From the NCBI RefSeq assembly GCF_041262585.1, contig NZ_JBGCBZ010000022.1, positions 62,001-126,000 on the forward strand: a stretch of DNA of 64,000 nt, in the 5' to 3' direction. Shown here piece by piece: positions 39,489 through 49,300 of this stretch; position 1 is the first letter of the stretch, and every line of letters starts with the position of its first letter. The position numbers and the translations under genes are program-made. The stretch is from JAOEGB01 sp041262585 (GTDB lineage: Bacteria > Actinomycetota > Actinomycetes > Streptosporangiales > Streptosporangiaceae). The notes below the pieces were generated by a model. It was given only the letters and a program-made list of their open reading frames with translations, made no database searches and was not told the DNA's origin.

Positions 39489-40588
39489 CACACCGGCTCC
39501 GGCCGGTCGCAGGTGCTGCCGATCACCACGACCCGGCGCTCGCGGCTCGACGTCTCGATGGCCGTGAGAACCTCCAGGACGTGGTACGCCAGGGCTCCGG
39601 TGGCGCGTTGCACACCGGTCGAGAGGGACGCGGCGAGGTCCGCGACGCCCCGGCCGCGTAATCGCTGCTCGTCCGGGCCGCCGGGCGGCGTGACCGGTGG
39701 GAGCAGGCGCCATCCCTCGCTGTCCCAGCGCTTGAGCAGCACGTCCCCGTCGAAGCCGTTCGGGTCGGGCAGGGACAGCGTGCCCTGCGTGCCGTAGATC
39801 TCGATGGAGGGCAGATGCGCGTCCCAGACGTCGAAGCTCATCATCGCCGTGCCGACCGCCCCGGAGGCGAACCGGAGAACCGCCGACGCGTGGGTGGCCA
39901 CCTCCACGTCGATCGTGTCCACCAGGCGGCCCGGGGTCGTGACCTGGCGCCGGCGCGAGCCGGTCGTCGTGGCCCCGATCACCTCCATGACCGGGCCGAG
40001 ACACGTGACGAGCCAGCTCAGGTAGTACGGACCCATGTCCAGCACCGGCCCGCCGCCGGGCTTGAACAGGAATGTCGGGTCGGGATGCCAGGTCTCCGCC
40101 CTGTTGTGGGTCAGGAAGGCGGTGACGCCTACCGGACGGCCGATCAGCCCCTGGTCGATGGCCGAGCGCGCCGTCTGGCAGGCGCTGCCGAGAAACGTGT
40201 CGGGAGCCACGCCCAGGCGTCTTCCCGTCGCCTCGGCGCGGGCCAGCACGCCGGCGGCGTCCGGAAGCGTGGCGGCCAGAGGCTTCTCGACGTATACGTG
40301 CTTCCCCGCGTCGAGCGCCGCCATCGTCACGGCCGCGTGGACCGAGGGCGGGGTGATGTTCACCGCGATGTCCACCGCCGGGTCGGCCAGGAGTTCCTCG
40401 ACCGATCCCCAGACGGAGAGCCCCGCCTGCTTGGCCGCCCGCTCGGCGCGGGACCCGTCGATGTCCGCGCACCGCACGACCTCGAGGCCCGCGAACCTCC
40501 GCATGCCCTGGATGTAGCGAGGGAACACGTCGCCACACCCGATCACCCCGACCCCCACACGGCGTCCGTCGTCCCCGTCGCCGGTCAT
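39488..40588 (-). CDS. Gfo/Idh/MocA family oxidoreductase
   Basis: 366 residues with the N-terminal NAD(P) fold (GVGVIGCGDVFPRY) and the VEKPLA lysine motif, followed by the C-terminal beta-sheet domain with HNRAETWHPDPTFLF and GGGPVLDMGPYYL. It oxidises or reduces a hydroxyl of a sugar, inositol or similar substrate. First gene of the NRPS operon. Start at 40588 chosen because GGGAGG lies just before it; 81 bases more upstream are open but not Gfo-like. The promoter lies in the next 220 bases. Confidence 0.9.
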   Translation of the reverse strand: MTGDGDDGRRVGVGVIGCGDVFPRYIQGMRRFAGLEVVRCADIDGSRAERAAKQAGLSVWGSVEELLADPAVDIAVNITPPSVHAAVTMAALDAGKHVYVEKPLAATLPDAAGVLARAEATGRRLGVAPDTFLGSACQTARSAIDQGLIGRPVGVTAFLTHNRAETWHPDPTFLFKPGGGPVLDMGPYYLSWLVTCLGPVMEVIGATTTGSRRRQVTTPGRLVDTIDVEVATHASAVLRFASGAVGTAMMSFDVWDAHLPSIEIYGTQGTLSLPDPNGFDGDVLLKRWDSEGWRLLPPVTPPGGPDEQRLRGRGVADLAASLSTGVQRATGALAYHVLEVLTAIETSSRERRVVVIGSTCDRPEPV

Positions 40589-40811
40589 TTTCCTCCCGAC
40601 CGTGCTGCCTAGACCCTGCGCCTTGACCGTGGTGCCGTGACCCCGTCGAGTCCTCCGACCACATCCCACCCTCTACGTGGGATTATCTCGGGTCATGTGG
40701 GAAAAAGTTGGATATCGCGCTGATCAGATGCTAGATATGGCAAGTTTCGGCTGTCAATATCAGCATTGATCGGATCTCTTGGGTTCGCCGGGCGGCCGCA
40801 CGGCCGGCGCT
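40589..40811. promoter_or_regulatory. Leader/promoter region of the six-gene NRPS operon
   Basis: 223 bases between the M1 peptidase stop and the Gfo/Idh/MocA start. It contains the most A/T-rich patch nearby (about 40700-40780) and must hold the only obvious promoter for the operon, because all six genes overlap. I cannot define -35/-10 with confidence. No hairpin terminator for the peptidase gene was seen. Confidence 0.4.
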
Positions 40812-42101
40812 CTACGGGAGGAAGGGGAGCCGGGGGTCGCGGAGCCAGGTCCAGAAGAACGTCTCCAGAGGGCGCGCGCTGTAGCGCTCGGCGTGGCTGG
40901 TGAACTGCCGCGTGCTGACGGTCCCATATCGGTGCGTGGCCGTCCATTCGTGCAGCATGGGGTGGAACGCCGCGTCTCCGAGTGTCCGGCGCAGGGCGTG
41001 CACGGCGAGCGCGCCGCGCTTGTACACGCGGTCGTCGAACAGCCGGTCCAGCCCCGGGTCGGTGAGAGAGAAGTCCTGCGGCAGCGCGGCCAGCTTCCGG
41101 TGCGCCCGCCGGGCGTGCTCGTCGGCGGAGTCTCCTCCGGAGTCCTCGGACCAGAGCCACTCGGCGTACGCGGCGAAGCCCTCGTGCAGCCAGATGTCCC
41201 GCCAGTCGCCGATCGTCAGGCTGTTGCCGAACCACTGGTGCGCCAGCTCGTGGGCGACCAGCCGCTCGCTGCCCCGGCGGCCGTCCGCGTGGTTGACGCC
41301 GAAGACGGACATGCCCTGAGCCTCGATCGGGATCTCCAGTTCGTCGCCCGCCACGACGACGGTGTAGCCGCCGAAGGGGTAGGGCCCGAACCGCTTCGCG
41401 AACGCCTCCAGCATCTGCCCCTGGCGGCCGAAGTCGTGCCTGACCCGGGCCGCGGCCCGCCAGGGGAAGGCGAGCCTCTGCGGCACCGGACCCGGCACCA
41501 CCTCCTGGCGGTATCGCCCGATCTGCACGCTCGCGAGGTAGGTCGCCATCGGCTCGCGCTGCTCGTACATCCACGTGGTGGCCGATCCCGCGCGGCGCTT
41601 GCCGACCAGGGCTCCGGTCGCGACGACCTCGTACGGCGAGGCGGTCGTCACCGAGATCCGGTAGGCCGCCTTGTCGTCCGGGCGGTCGTTGCACGGGAAC
41701 CACGACGGTGCGCCGATCGGCTGGCTGGCGACGAGCACGCCGTCGCTGAGCTCCTCCCAGCCCAGCTCGCCCCAGCGCGTCGAGATCGGCCGCGGGGTCC
41801 CGGCGTAGTGCACCTCGGCCACGAACGGCTCGCCCTCCCGCAGAGCGGTGGCCGGGGTGACGACGAGCTTGTCACCCCGGCGGGCATGCCGGGCTTGAGC
41901 ACCCCCCACGAGGACCTTCCCGACGCGGAACGCGCCCAGGTCTAGCCCGAACGACTCGGCCTGCCGCGTCGCCACCGCCGAGACCCGCGCCACGGCGGTG
42001 AGCTTGTTCGACCCTATCCGGTAGTCGAGGGACAGGTCGTAATGCTCGACCCGATACCCGTCGTCGCCTCGATTCGGAAAGTAGGAGTGGGCCACGCTCA
42101 C
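40812..42101 (-). CDS. M1 family zinc aminopeptidase
   Basis: 429 residues. Zinc motif HELAHQWFG with the second-shell Glu in WLHEGFAAY, and the exopeptidase motif in the form IEAQGMSVFG in place of GAMEN. The protein is short for the family (usually 450-900) because it has only the N-terminal beta domain and the catalytic domain. No signal peptide, so cytosolic. GTG start at 42101 (or 42095) with AAGGGAA upstream. It follows the Pls/PosA-type synthetase by 54 bases, and M1 peptidases are known neighbours of such synthetases. Confidence 0.88.
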   Translation of the reverse strand: MSVAHSYFPNRGDDGYRVEHYDLSLDYRIGSNKLTAVARVSAVATRQAESFGLDLGAFRVGKVLVGGAQARHARRGDKLVVTPATALREGEPFVAEVHYAGTPRPISTRWGELGWEELSDGVLVASQPIGAPSWFPCNDRPDDKAAYRISVTTASPYEVVATGALVGKRRAGSATTWMYEQREPMATYLASVQIGRYRQEVVPGPVPQRLAFPWRAAARVRHDFGRQGQMLEAFAKRFGPYPFGGYTVVVAGDELEIPIEAQGMSVFGVNHADGRRGSERLVAHELAHQWFGNSLTIGDWRDIWLHEGFAAYAEWLWSEDSGGDSADEHARRAHRKLAALPQDFSLTDPGLDRLFDDRVYKRGALAVHALRRTLGDAAFHPMLHEWTATHRYGTVSTRQFTSHAERYSARPLETFFWTWLRDPRLPFLP

Positions 42102-42155
42102 GTTCGTTCAGGTTCCCTTGCTCAGCGGCACTTCAGGCGGTCACTTCAAACCGCG

Positions 42156-45100
42156 TCACTCGGACGGGGCCCACGCCGCGATCGGGTTCCCGAGCCAGCG
42201 GGTCCGCGCGGGCACGGACTCGCCGCGCATCACCAGGGACGCGGGCCCGATCGTGGTGTTCGCCCCCACCTCCGCCGCGGGGAGGACGACCCCGTGCGGG
42301 CCGAGCGTCGCGCCCTCCCGCAGCACCACCGTATCGATGCTCATCACCCGGTCGTGGAAGAGGTGGGTCTGCAGCACGCAGCCCCGGTTCACGCTCACCC
42401 CGTCACCGAGCTCGATCAGGTCCGCCTCGGGCAGCCAGTAGGTGTGGCACGACACCCCTCGCCCGATCCGCGCGCCGAGCGACCGCAGCCACAGGTTGAG
42501 CGGCGCGGTCCCCAGCCAGGCCTCGGCGAACCACGGCGCGGCCAGCACCTCGACGAAGTTGTCCGCCAGCTCGTTGCGCCACACGAACGAGCTCCACAGC
42601 GGGCGGTTGCCGGCGCGGATCCGGCCGACCAGAGCCCACTTCGCCAGGCTCGCGGTCACCGCCGCCACGGCCCCCGCCGCCAGCAGCGTCACACCGCCGA
42701 GCAGGGCCGCCGCCGCGAAGCCGTACGACGCCGCGAGCCATTCGAGGGCCGCCGCCACCAGAACGGCGAGGCCCACGGTCGCCATCGCCGGGACGAGCCG
42801 GCACAGCTCGACGGCGGCGCGGGCCACCTTCAGGCCGAGCGGCGGGTCGTAGGTGCGGCTCCGGTCGCCGCCCTCGGCGGTACGGCGGAGCTCGACCGGC
42901 GGCATGCCGAGGTAGGACGAGCCGGCCTTGGCCTTCTTCGGCGTCGCCGAGAGCACTCCGACGAGACCGTCCTTCGGCACCTTGCGGCCCGGCGCGGTCA
43001 TGCCCGAGTTGCCGAGGAACGCGCGCTTCCCGATGCGCGCGCCGGCCAGCCGCAGCCGCCCGCCCTCCAGCTCATACGGCGCGACCATCGTGTCGTCGGC
43101 GAGGAACGCCCCGTCTCCGACGGAGGTGAGGGACGGCAGGGCCAGCACGGTCGACAGCTCGACGTCGCGGCCCACCCGCATCCCGAGGGCGCGCAGCCAC
43201 GCGGGCGTGAGAACGCTCGCGTACAGCGGGAACAGCCAGACGCGGGCCATCGCCATCAGGTGGCCGGTGGCCCAGGCCTGCCAGGCCACGCGGCTGTGGA
43301 CGGGGTGGCTGCCCTCGCGCAGGCCGATCGCCAGCAGGCGGACGCACGCGTGGATCGCGAAGGCCAGCGCGGCCATCCCGGTGATCGTCGCGAGGGGCAC
43401 GCCGTACAGCGCGGCCGTCAGCGCCTCGCCCAGCGTCGCCGTGCCGCGCAGGAACCGGCTGAGGACGACGAGCCCGGCCAGCGCCGCGAGCGCCGGGAGC
43501 AGGCTGAGAACCAGGGCGGACAGGCCGTACAACGCGATCCATCGCCGGGAACGCGCCGGTCGCTCCGGGTGCCGCCTGGCCTTGCCCTTCCGGATGGCGG
43601 GAGCTCCGGCCCAGCGCTGGCCGGCCGGAACGCCGCCCGTCACCGCGGACCCGGGCGCCACCTGTGCGTTCTTGCCGATCCGCGCGCCGGGGAAGAGCGT
43701 CGCGCGGGAGCCGACGGTCGCGCCGGCGCCCACCTGGATCTCGCCGACGTGCAGGAGGTCACCGTCGAGCCAGTGGCCGCTGAGATCCACCTCGGGCTCG
43801 ACGGCGGAGTTCGCTCCGAGCTTCAGCATGCCCGTGATCGGCGGCAGCGAGTGCAGATCGGCGTCCTCGCCGACCTGCGCGCCGAGCGCCCGCGCGTAGT
43901 AGGTGATCCAGGGCGCGCCGGACACCCCCGCGACACCCAGCCGGGCGGCGAGCTGCTCGGCGGCCCACAGGCGGAGGTGCACGCCGCCGCCGCGCGGATA
44001 GGTGCCGGGCGTGAGGCCCCGGAGGAGCGCGCGGGCGCCGCCGGCGGCGATGACCATCCGGCCCGCCGGGGTGAGGAACAGCAGCCAGCCCGCGAGCACC
44101 CAGCCCCAGGGCACGGCGGGTGCCCATGGGAAGGAGAAGAAGTTGTTGAGCGTGGCCAGCACCGTCACCCAGCGCAGCGCGCCGACGGTCAGCAGCGGCA
44201 CCATCAGCGCCGCCTGCGCGACCGACGCCCGCGCCGGCATCGGCCGTACGGTTCGCTCGATCGTCCGGACGGGAGCGGTGTCCGTTCCCGAGAGGTGGGC
44301 CGCGAGCCCGCGCAGAGTCGGGTTGTCGTAGAGATCGCCGACGGCGACGGTGGGATACCTCTCACGCAGGGACGAGACCAGCCGCGCCGCCGCGAGGCTG
44401 CCGCCGCCCTCGGTGAAGAAGTCGGCGTCCGGGTCGCTCGTCGTGACGCCGAGGATCTCGGCCCAGCGCTCGGCGAGCCATCTCTCGGTTTCCGACAGTT
44501 CCGGCAGTTCCCGGCCTTCGGCGTCGGGTGCGCCGGCCGACGTCGGCAGCGGCCAGGGGAGCGCGTCACGGTCGATCTTGCCGGAGGTCCGCGTCGGCAG
44601 GGCGTCCACGGTCGCCAGGCGGGGGACGAGCGCGGCGGGCAGCGACTCGCGCAGCAGCGTCCTGGCGGCGGCCTCGTCGAAGCCCTCGCCGGGGACGACG
44701 TAGCCGACGAGCAACTGGTGCCCGGCGGCGGCCGTGCGCACTGCCGCCGCCGCGCCCGCGACACCGGGCAGCGCCTGCAGAGCGGCGTCCACCTCGCCCA
44801 GCTCGATCCGGCGGCCGCCGAGCTTGACCTGCTCGTCCGCCCGTCCGACGAAGACCAGCCCCTCCGGGTCCGCCCGCACGAGGTCGCCGCTGCGGTAGGC
44901 CCGTTCCCAGCCGAGAGCGGGAAGCGGGGCGTACTTCTCGGCGTCCTTCGCCTCGTCGAGGTAGCGGGCGAGCCCCACTCCGCCGATGACCAGCTCTCCG
45001 GTCGCGCCCATGGCGACCGGCTCCCCGGTCTTGTCCACGACGGCCAGGTCCCAGCCGTCGAGCGGCAGGCCGATCCGCACGGGCCCCCCGCCGTCCAGCC

Positions 45101-46115
45101 TGGCCGCGCAGGCGACCACGGTGGCCTCGGTCGGGCCGTAGGTGTTCCACACCTCGCGTCCCGGCACGGCCAGGCGTTCGGCCAGCTCGGGCGGGCAGGC
45201 CTCGCCGCCGAAGATGAGCAGGCGGACGCGGTCGAGCGTCTCCACCGGCCACAGCGCCGCGAGGGTAGGCACGGTCGAGACGACGGTGATGTCCTTGCCG
45301 ACCAGCCAGGGACCCAGGTCCATGCCGGTCCGCACGAGCGCGCGCGGAGCGGGCACCAGGCACGCGCCGTGCCGCCATGCCAGCCACATCTCCTCGCAGG
45401 AGGCGTCGAAGGCGACGGACAGCCCGGCGAGCACCCGGTCTCCTGGGCCGATCGGCGCGTCCGCGAGGAACAGCCGTGCCTCCGCGTCCACGAACGCGGC
45501 GGCGCTGCGGTGCGTCACCGCGACGCCCTTCGGCGTGCCGGTGGACCCGGACGTGAAGATGATCCACGCGTCGTCGCCCGGCCCCGGCGCTCCTGTACGG
45601 CCCGCCGGCGCGTGGTGCGTGGTGATGACCGAATCCGCGCCGATGGAGGCGCAGACGGCGGCCTCGGAGAAGACCAGGGCGGCGCGCTCGTCCGGGTCGT
45701 CGGCGTCGACCGGCACGTAGGCCGCGCCCGCCGCCAGCACCCCGAGGATCGCGATGTAGAGGTCCGCGGTGCCGGACGGCACGCGCACGCCGACGCGGTC
45801 GCCGGGTCCGACGCCGATCTCGCGCAGCCGGGCCGCGAGCCGATCCGCCTCCGCGCGCAGACCGGCGTAGTCGAGGGTGACCGTGCCGTCGTCCAGCGCG
45901 GGCTGGTGGGGGTGCCGTCGGGCCGTGCGGTCGAGCACGTCGAGCAGGGTGCGGGCCACCGGGGTCTCTCCGCGCGAGGGGAACACCGCGGGCGTCTCCC
46001 ACGGTCCTTCCGTCGCGAGGAGGTCCGCTGTTCCAACCGTGGTTCCGGCCGTTGATGGGCGCAAGCTATCTCCTGTCGTCGCGCGGCAGCCGTTCCGCCG
46101 TGTCGTCCTAATCAC
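42156..46115 (-). CDS. Pls/PosA-type membrane NRPS: A-T plus transmembrane and hexapeptide-repeat region
   Basis: 1319 residues. Adenylation domain (about 40-545) with IIFTSGSTGTPKG, YGPTEATV, YRSGDLVRADPEG and TSGKIDRDAL; carrier domain (about 550-625) with FFTEGGGSLAA. Residues 640-1319 have about six transmembrane helices between soluble parts with left-handed beta-helix hexapeptides (GVPAGQRWAGAPA). There is no condensation or thioesterase domain. Poly-epsilon-lysine synthetase (about 138 kDa) has this layout. The pocket read by eye is D-A-E-S-I-G-T-V-V, resembling lysine-type codes, so a basic amino acid is possible; many family members have unknown products. Start GTG at 46115 is the longest reading and is not well supported; a shorter one is possible. 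Confidence 0.85.
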   Translation of the reverse strand: MIRTTRRNGCRATTGDSLRPSTAGTTVGTADLLATEGPWETPAVFPSRGETPVARTLLDVLDRTARRHPHQPALDDGTVTLDYAGLRAEADRLAARLREIGVGPGDRVGVRVPSGTADLYIAILGVLAAGAAYVPVDADDPDERAALVFSEAAVCASIGADSVITTHHAPAGRTGAPGPGDDAWIIFTSGSTGTPKGVAVTHRSAAAFVDAEARLFLADAPIGPGDRVLAGLSVAFDASCEEMWLAWRHGACLVPAPRALVRTGMDLGPWLVGKDITVVSTVPTLAALWPVETLDRVRLLIFGGEACPPELAERLAVPGREVWNTYGPTEATVVACAARLDGGGPVRIGLPLDGWDLAVVDKTGEPVAMGATGELVIGGVGLARYLDEAKDAEKYAPLPALGWERAYRSGDLVRADPEGLVFVGRADEQVKLGGRRIELGEVDAALQALPGVAGAAAAVRTAAAGHQLLVGYVVPGEGFDEAAARTLLRESLPAALVPRLATVDALPTRTSGKIDRDALPWPLPTSAGAPDAEGRELPELSETERWLAERWAEILGVTTSDPDADFFTEGGGSLAAARLVSSLRERYPTVAVGDLYDNPTLRGLAAHLSGTDTAPVRTIERTVRPMPARASVAQAALMVPLLTVGALRWVTVLATLNNFFSFPWAPAVPWGWVLAGWLLFLTPAGRMVIAAGGARALLRGLTPGTYPRGGGVHLRLWAAEQLAARLGVAGVSGAPWITYYARALGAQVGEDADLHSLPPITGMLKLGANSAVEPEVDLSGHWLDGDLLHVGEIQVGAGATVGSRATLFPGARIGKNAQVAPGSAVTGGVPAGQRWAGAPAIRKGKARRHPERPARSRRWIALYGLSALVLSLLPALAALAGLVVLSRFLRGTATLGEALTAALYGVPLATITGMAALAFAIHACVRLLAIGLREGSHPVHSRVAWQAWATGHLMAMARVWLFPLYASVLTPAWLRALGMRVGRDVELSTVLALPSLTSVGDGAFLADDTMVAPYELEGGRLRLAGARIGKRAFLGNSGMTAPGRKVPKDGLVGVLSATPKKAKAGSSYLGMPPVELRRTAEGGDRSRTYDPPLGLKVARAAVELCRLVPAMATVGLAVLVAAALEWLAASYGFAAAALLGGVTLLAAGAVAAVTASLAKWALVGRIRAGNRPLWSSFVWRNELADNFVEVLAAPWFAEAWLGTAPLNLWLRSLGARIGRGVSCHTYWLPEADLIELGDGVSVNRGCVLQTHLFHDRVMSIDTVVLREGATLGPHGVVLPAAEVGANTTIGPASLVMRGESVPARTRWLGNPIAAWAPSE

Positions 46116-46285
46116 GGGGAGCGCGCGTGGCCGCGCGGCGCGTGGAGCCGTCCCTCGTAATCGTGCCTACCCGCCTGGGGCAGACCTGGATGCGAACGGC
46201 GCCCAGGATCGCCCTATTCCACCGATTATCCCAGACGGCCGGGGCCCGCCCCCGTGCCGCGTGGGGCGTTGGCGTGAAATGCCTG

Positions 46286-46317
46286 GTCCCCGGCCCGCCG
46301 GTCGGCGGGCCGGGGAC
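46286..46317. terminator. Strong perfect hairpin after the GH95 gene
   Basis: Perfect 15-bp arms (GTCCCCGGCCCGCCG and its complement) with a two-base spacer, 17 bases beyond the GH95 stop. Serves as a terminator for that gene on the minus strand. Confidence 0.85.
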
Positions 46318-46333
46318 GGGGCGCTCCAACCGG

Positions 46334-49300
46334 TCAGGTGGGCAGGCCCCAGGCGGCGCCGGGCTGGCTGATGGGGACGGGGGCGATCGTCAGCGGGGGA
46401 GTGGAACCGGCGGGGTACACGAGCACCTCCCGGTTCTTCGCCAGGTCGATCTCGATCACGCCGCCGCCGGTGTCCCGCCACGTGGCGGGCGAGCCGTCGT
46501 CCAGCGTGACCGTCAGCGTGGAGTCCTGCTGCTGGGGCGTGACGTCCAGCCGGTCGAGGTTGGGGCCGCCGTTGGCGGTCGTGGACGTGGCCTTGATGAG
46601 GTTGGTCCCGGCGGTGAGGGTGTCGGTGAACGAGAGGGTCTGCCAGGTGTCCCAGTTGGCCGTCCCGGGGAAGAGGATGGTGCCCGCGTTCATGCCGTTC
46701 ACCGTGATGGCCATCGGTCGTTCCACGGTCGTGCCGTTGGCGTACCGGAACGTGAAAGTGGCGCGGGTGGTGGCCGCCACGTTGACGGTGAACTCGATCG
46801 AGCTGCCGGTGACGTTGTCGAGGTTGACGAAGCCCGTCCCGGTGAAGCCGAGGTGGTTGGACTCGACGACGCCCTGGGAGATGGTCGCGCTCTCGGCCTG
46901 GTAGCTCGTGGTGGCGCTCTGCGGCTCGACCTCCAGCGAGTCGAGGTTGGGGCCGCCGTTCGCCGTGGTGGAGGTGGCCCGGATCTTGTTGGCCCCGGCG
47001 TTGAGGGTGGCCGGGATCGAGACCGTCTGCCAGGTGTCCCAGTTTACGGTGGGCGGGAAGTCGGGGGTGGCCACCGTCGTGCCGTTGACCGCGATGGCCG
47101 TCGGGCGGTTGGCGGTGGTCCCGTTCGCGAAGCGCAGGCGCAGGTTGACCGGGCCGGCCGTCGCCGCGTTCACGGTGAACTCCAGGTAGCTGCCGACGAT
47201 GTTGTCGAGGTTGACGTAGCCGGTGCCGGTGAACCCGGTGTGCAGCGTCTCCAGGATGCCCTGCGAGATGGTCGCGTTCTCGGCCTGGTAGACGTCCGAC
47301 GACGTGGACACGGCCAGGCCGTGCTTCAACCGGAGCGGCTCGCCCGCGAGGCTGCGCAGCCGTACGAACTTGGTCACCCCTCCGGAGCGGACCGCGCTGA
47401 CGAGGAACGCGCCCTGCACGCGGAAGTCGTGCAGCGTGACGTCCTTCCACGCCGTCGGCACGCCGGGGAACACCCGGATCACCCCGCCCCAGCTCTGGCA
47501 CAGCATGTCGTGGATGGTCTGCGAGGCCGACAGCGGCGTCTCGATCACCGGGCCGGCCTCGGTGTAGTGGGTGTTCGCCCGGCACGGGAAGGACGTCGCG
47601 GGGTCGAAGAACTTCATGAGATACGACAGGGCGGTGTCGCCCCGGCCCATCATCGCGTACATCGACCCGGCGCCGGTGTAGCTGTAGCCGCGCTGCGCGC
47701 CCGTGAGCGCGTGCCAGCGGACGATCGACTTCTCGATCAGCGCCCAGTTCTGCGGCTGGTCCCAGTTGACCAGGTACAACGGATAGATCATCAGCAGGTG
47801 CGAGTAGTGCCGGTGCGACTGGTCGTACGGCGTGCCCGCGCCGATCATGAAGCCGTTGGAGTCGGTCGGGTACGGCGTGAGCGTGCTGAGCACCTGCCGC
47901 CACTTGTTCTCGAGGGGGTCGGCGATGCCCAGCCTCACCGCCGAGTCGAGCAGCGTCTGGCAGCCCCACCGGATCAGTGCGAGGTCATAGTTGGTGTCAC
48001 CGCTCGGGGTGACGGGGTACTCCGGCGAGAACGTGGAAGGCAGGTGCAGCTTGCCGTCGCTGCCGGTCGTGAGGAAGTGCAGGTAGTAGTTGATCGCCCG
48101 GCGCAGGAGCGGGAACAGCGTGTCCCGCAGCATCGTGTCGTCCATCGTGTGGCGGTAGGACAGCCACACGTTGTGGAGGGCCCAGGTGAGGTCGCCGACC
48201 TCCGCACCGGACCCCGGGGCGCCCACGCTCCGGTTGGCGAACATGTCGGAGCTGCGGCCCACGCCTGCGGAGTCCGAGCGGTACGCGCTGCCCACGTTGT
48301 TGATCAGTTGCTGCTTGTTGTCGGCGAGCGTGGAGGTGACCGAGTCGAGCTCGAGGTGGTTGGAGCCGTGGATCAGCCAGTATTCGAGCTGCACGTTGAG
48401 GTTCCACCACACCCCCGGCCACGGCGTCGGCTCCAGCCACGGCCCGGTCGTCGCCATGACGGGAGCCCCGGCCCGCGTGGCCGACGCGACCTTGTAGAGC
48501 TGGATCCAGTGGAACGCCTGGAGGCGCTGGTCGGGGATCGACAGGAAGCTCTTCTTGTAGAAGTCGTGCCACCACGATCGGTGGGTGCCCAGATAGGTGT
48601 CGTACGGCACGGCGCTCGCGGTCTGCACGCGGTTGAGCGAGGTCGCCTCGGCCGTGGTGGCCGGATAGCTGTGCGCGACGGACAGATAGAGGAGGCGCTG
48701 GCCGGAGGAGGGCCCGGCGATCTCCCGGTACGCGGTGGCGGTCTGGCCGCCGCCGGTGAGCGGCTGGATGACCTGCTTCACGTCACCGGTGGTCTTCGTC
48801 GTCCACGCCGGGTTCTCCGTGTACCCGGTGGGCGGCGCCTCCGACGCCGATCTCGGGGTGATCGCCTTCTCCGGGGTGAACACCCACTTGACCTTCTCGG
48901 AGCCACTCGGCGTGACCGAGGCCACGAAGACCTGGTCGTGGATGGACACCTGCAGCGTCAGCGTGCCGGAGCTGGTCGTGATGGTGCCGACCAGTTCGGC
49001 GTTCCACAGGTCGAGGCGCCAGTTGACCGACGAGATCGTGCCGACCGGCTGGAGGGTGAGGTGGCCCACCGGCAGGCGGGCGGTGCCCCACCCGCTGCCG
49101 AACTGCGGCCGGTGGTCCTGGACCTCGCCGTGCTGCACGGTGAACCTGACCTGGTTCTGGTTCGGCTCCTTGTAGACCATCGAGCCGAGCCGGCCGTCGC
49201 CGAGGAAGGGGCCCTCGTGCCAGACCGTGGGCAGCCGCTTCCAGATCAGGTCCTGCCCGCGCAGGAAGTCCGCCCACTGCGTGTCGGTGGCCATTCGGTT

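Noticed and set aside
42042..46055. A 1337-codon plus-strand frame opposite the Pls-type synthetase
   Set aside because: Shadow of the A-T/membrane gene; composition Arg/Gly/Asp/His-rich, no motif.
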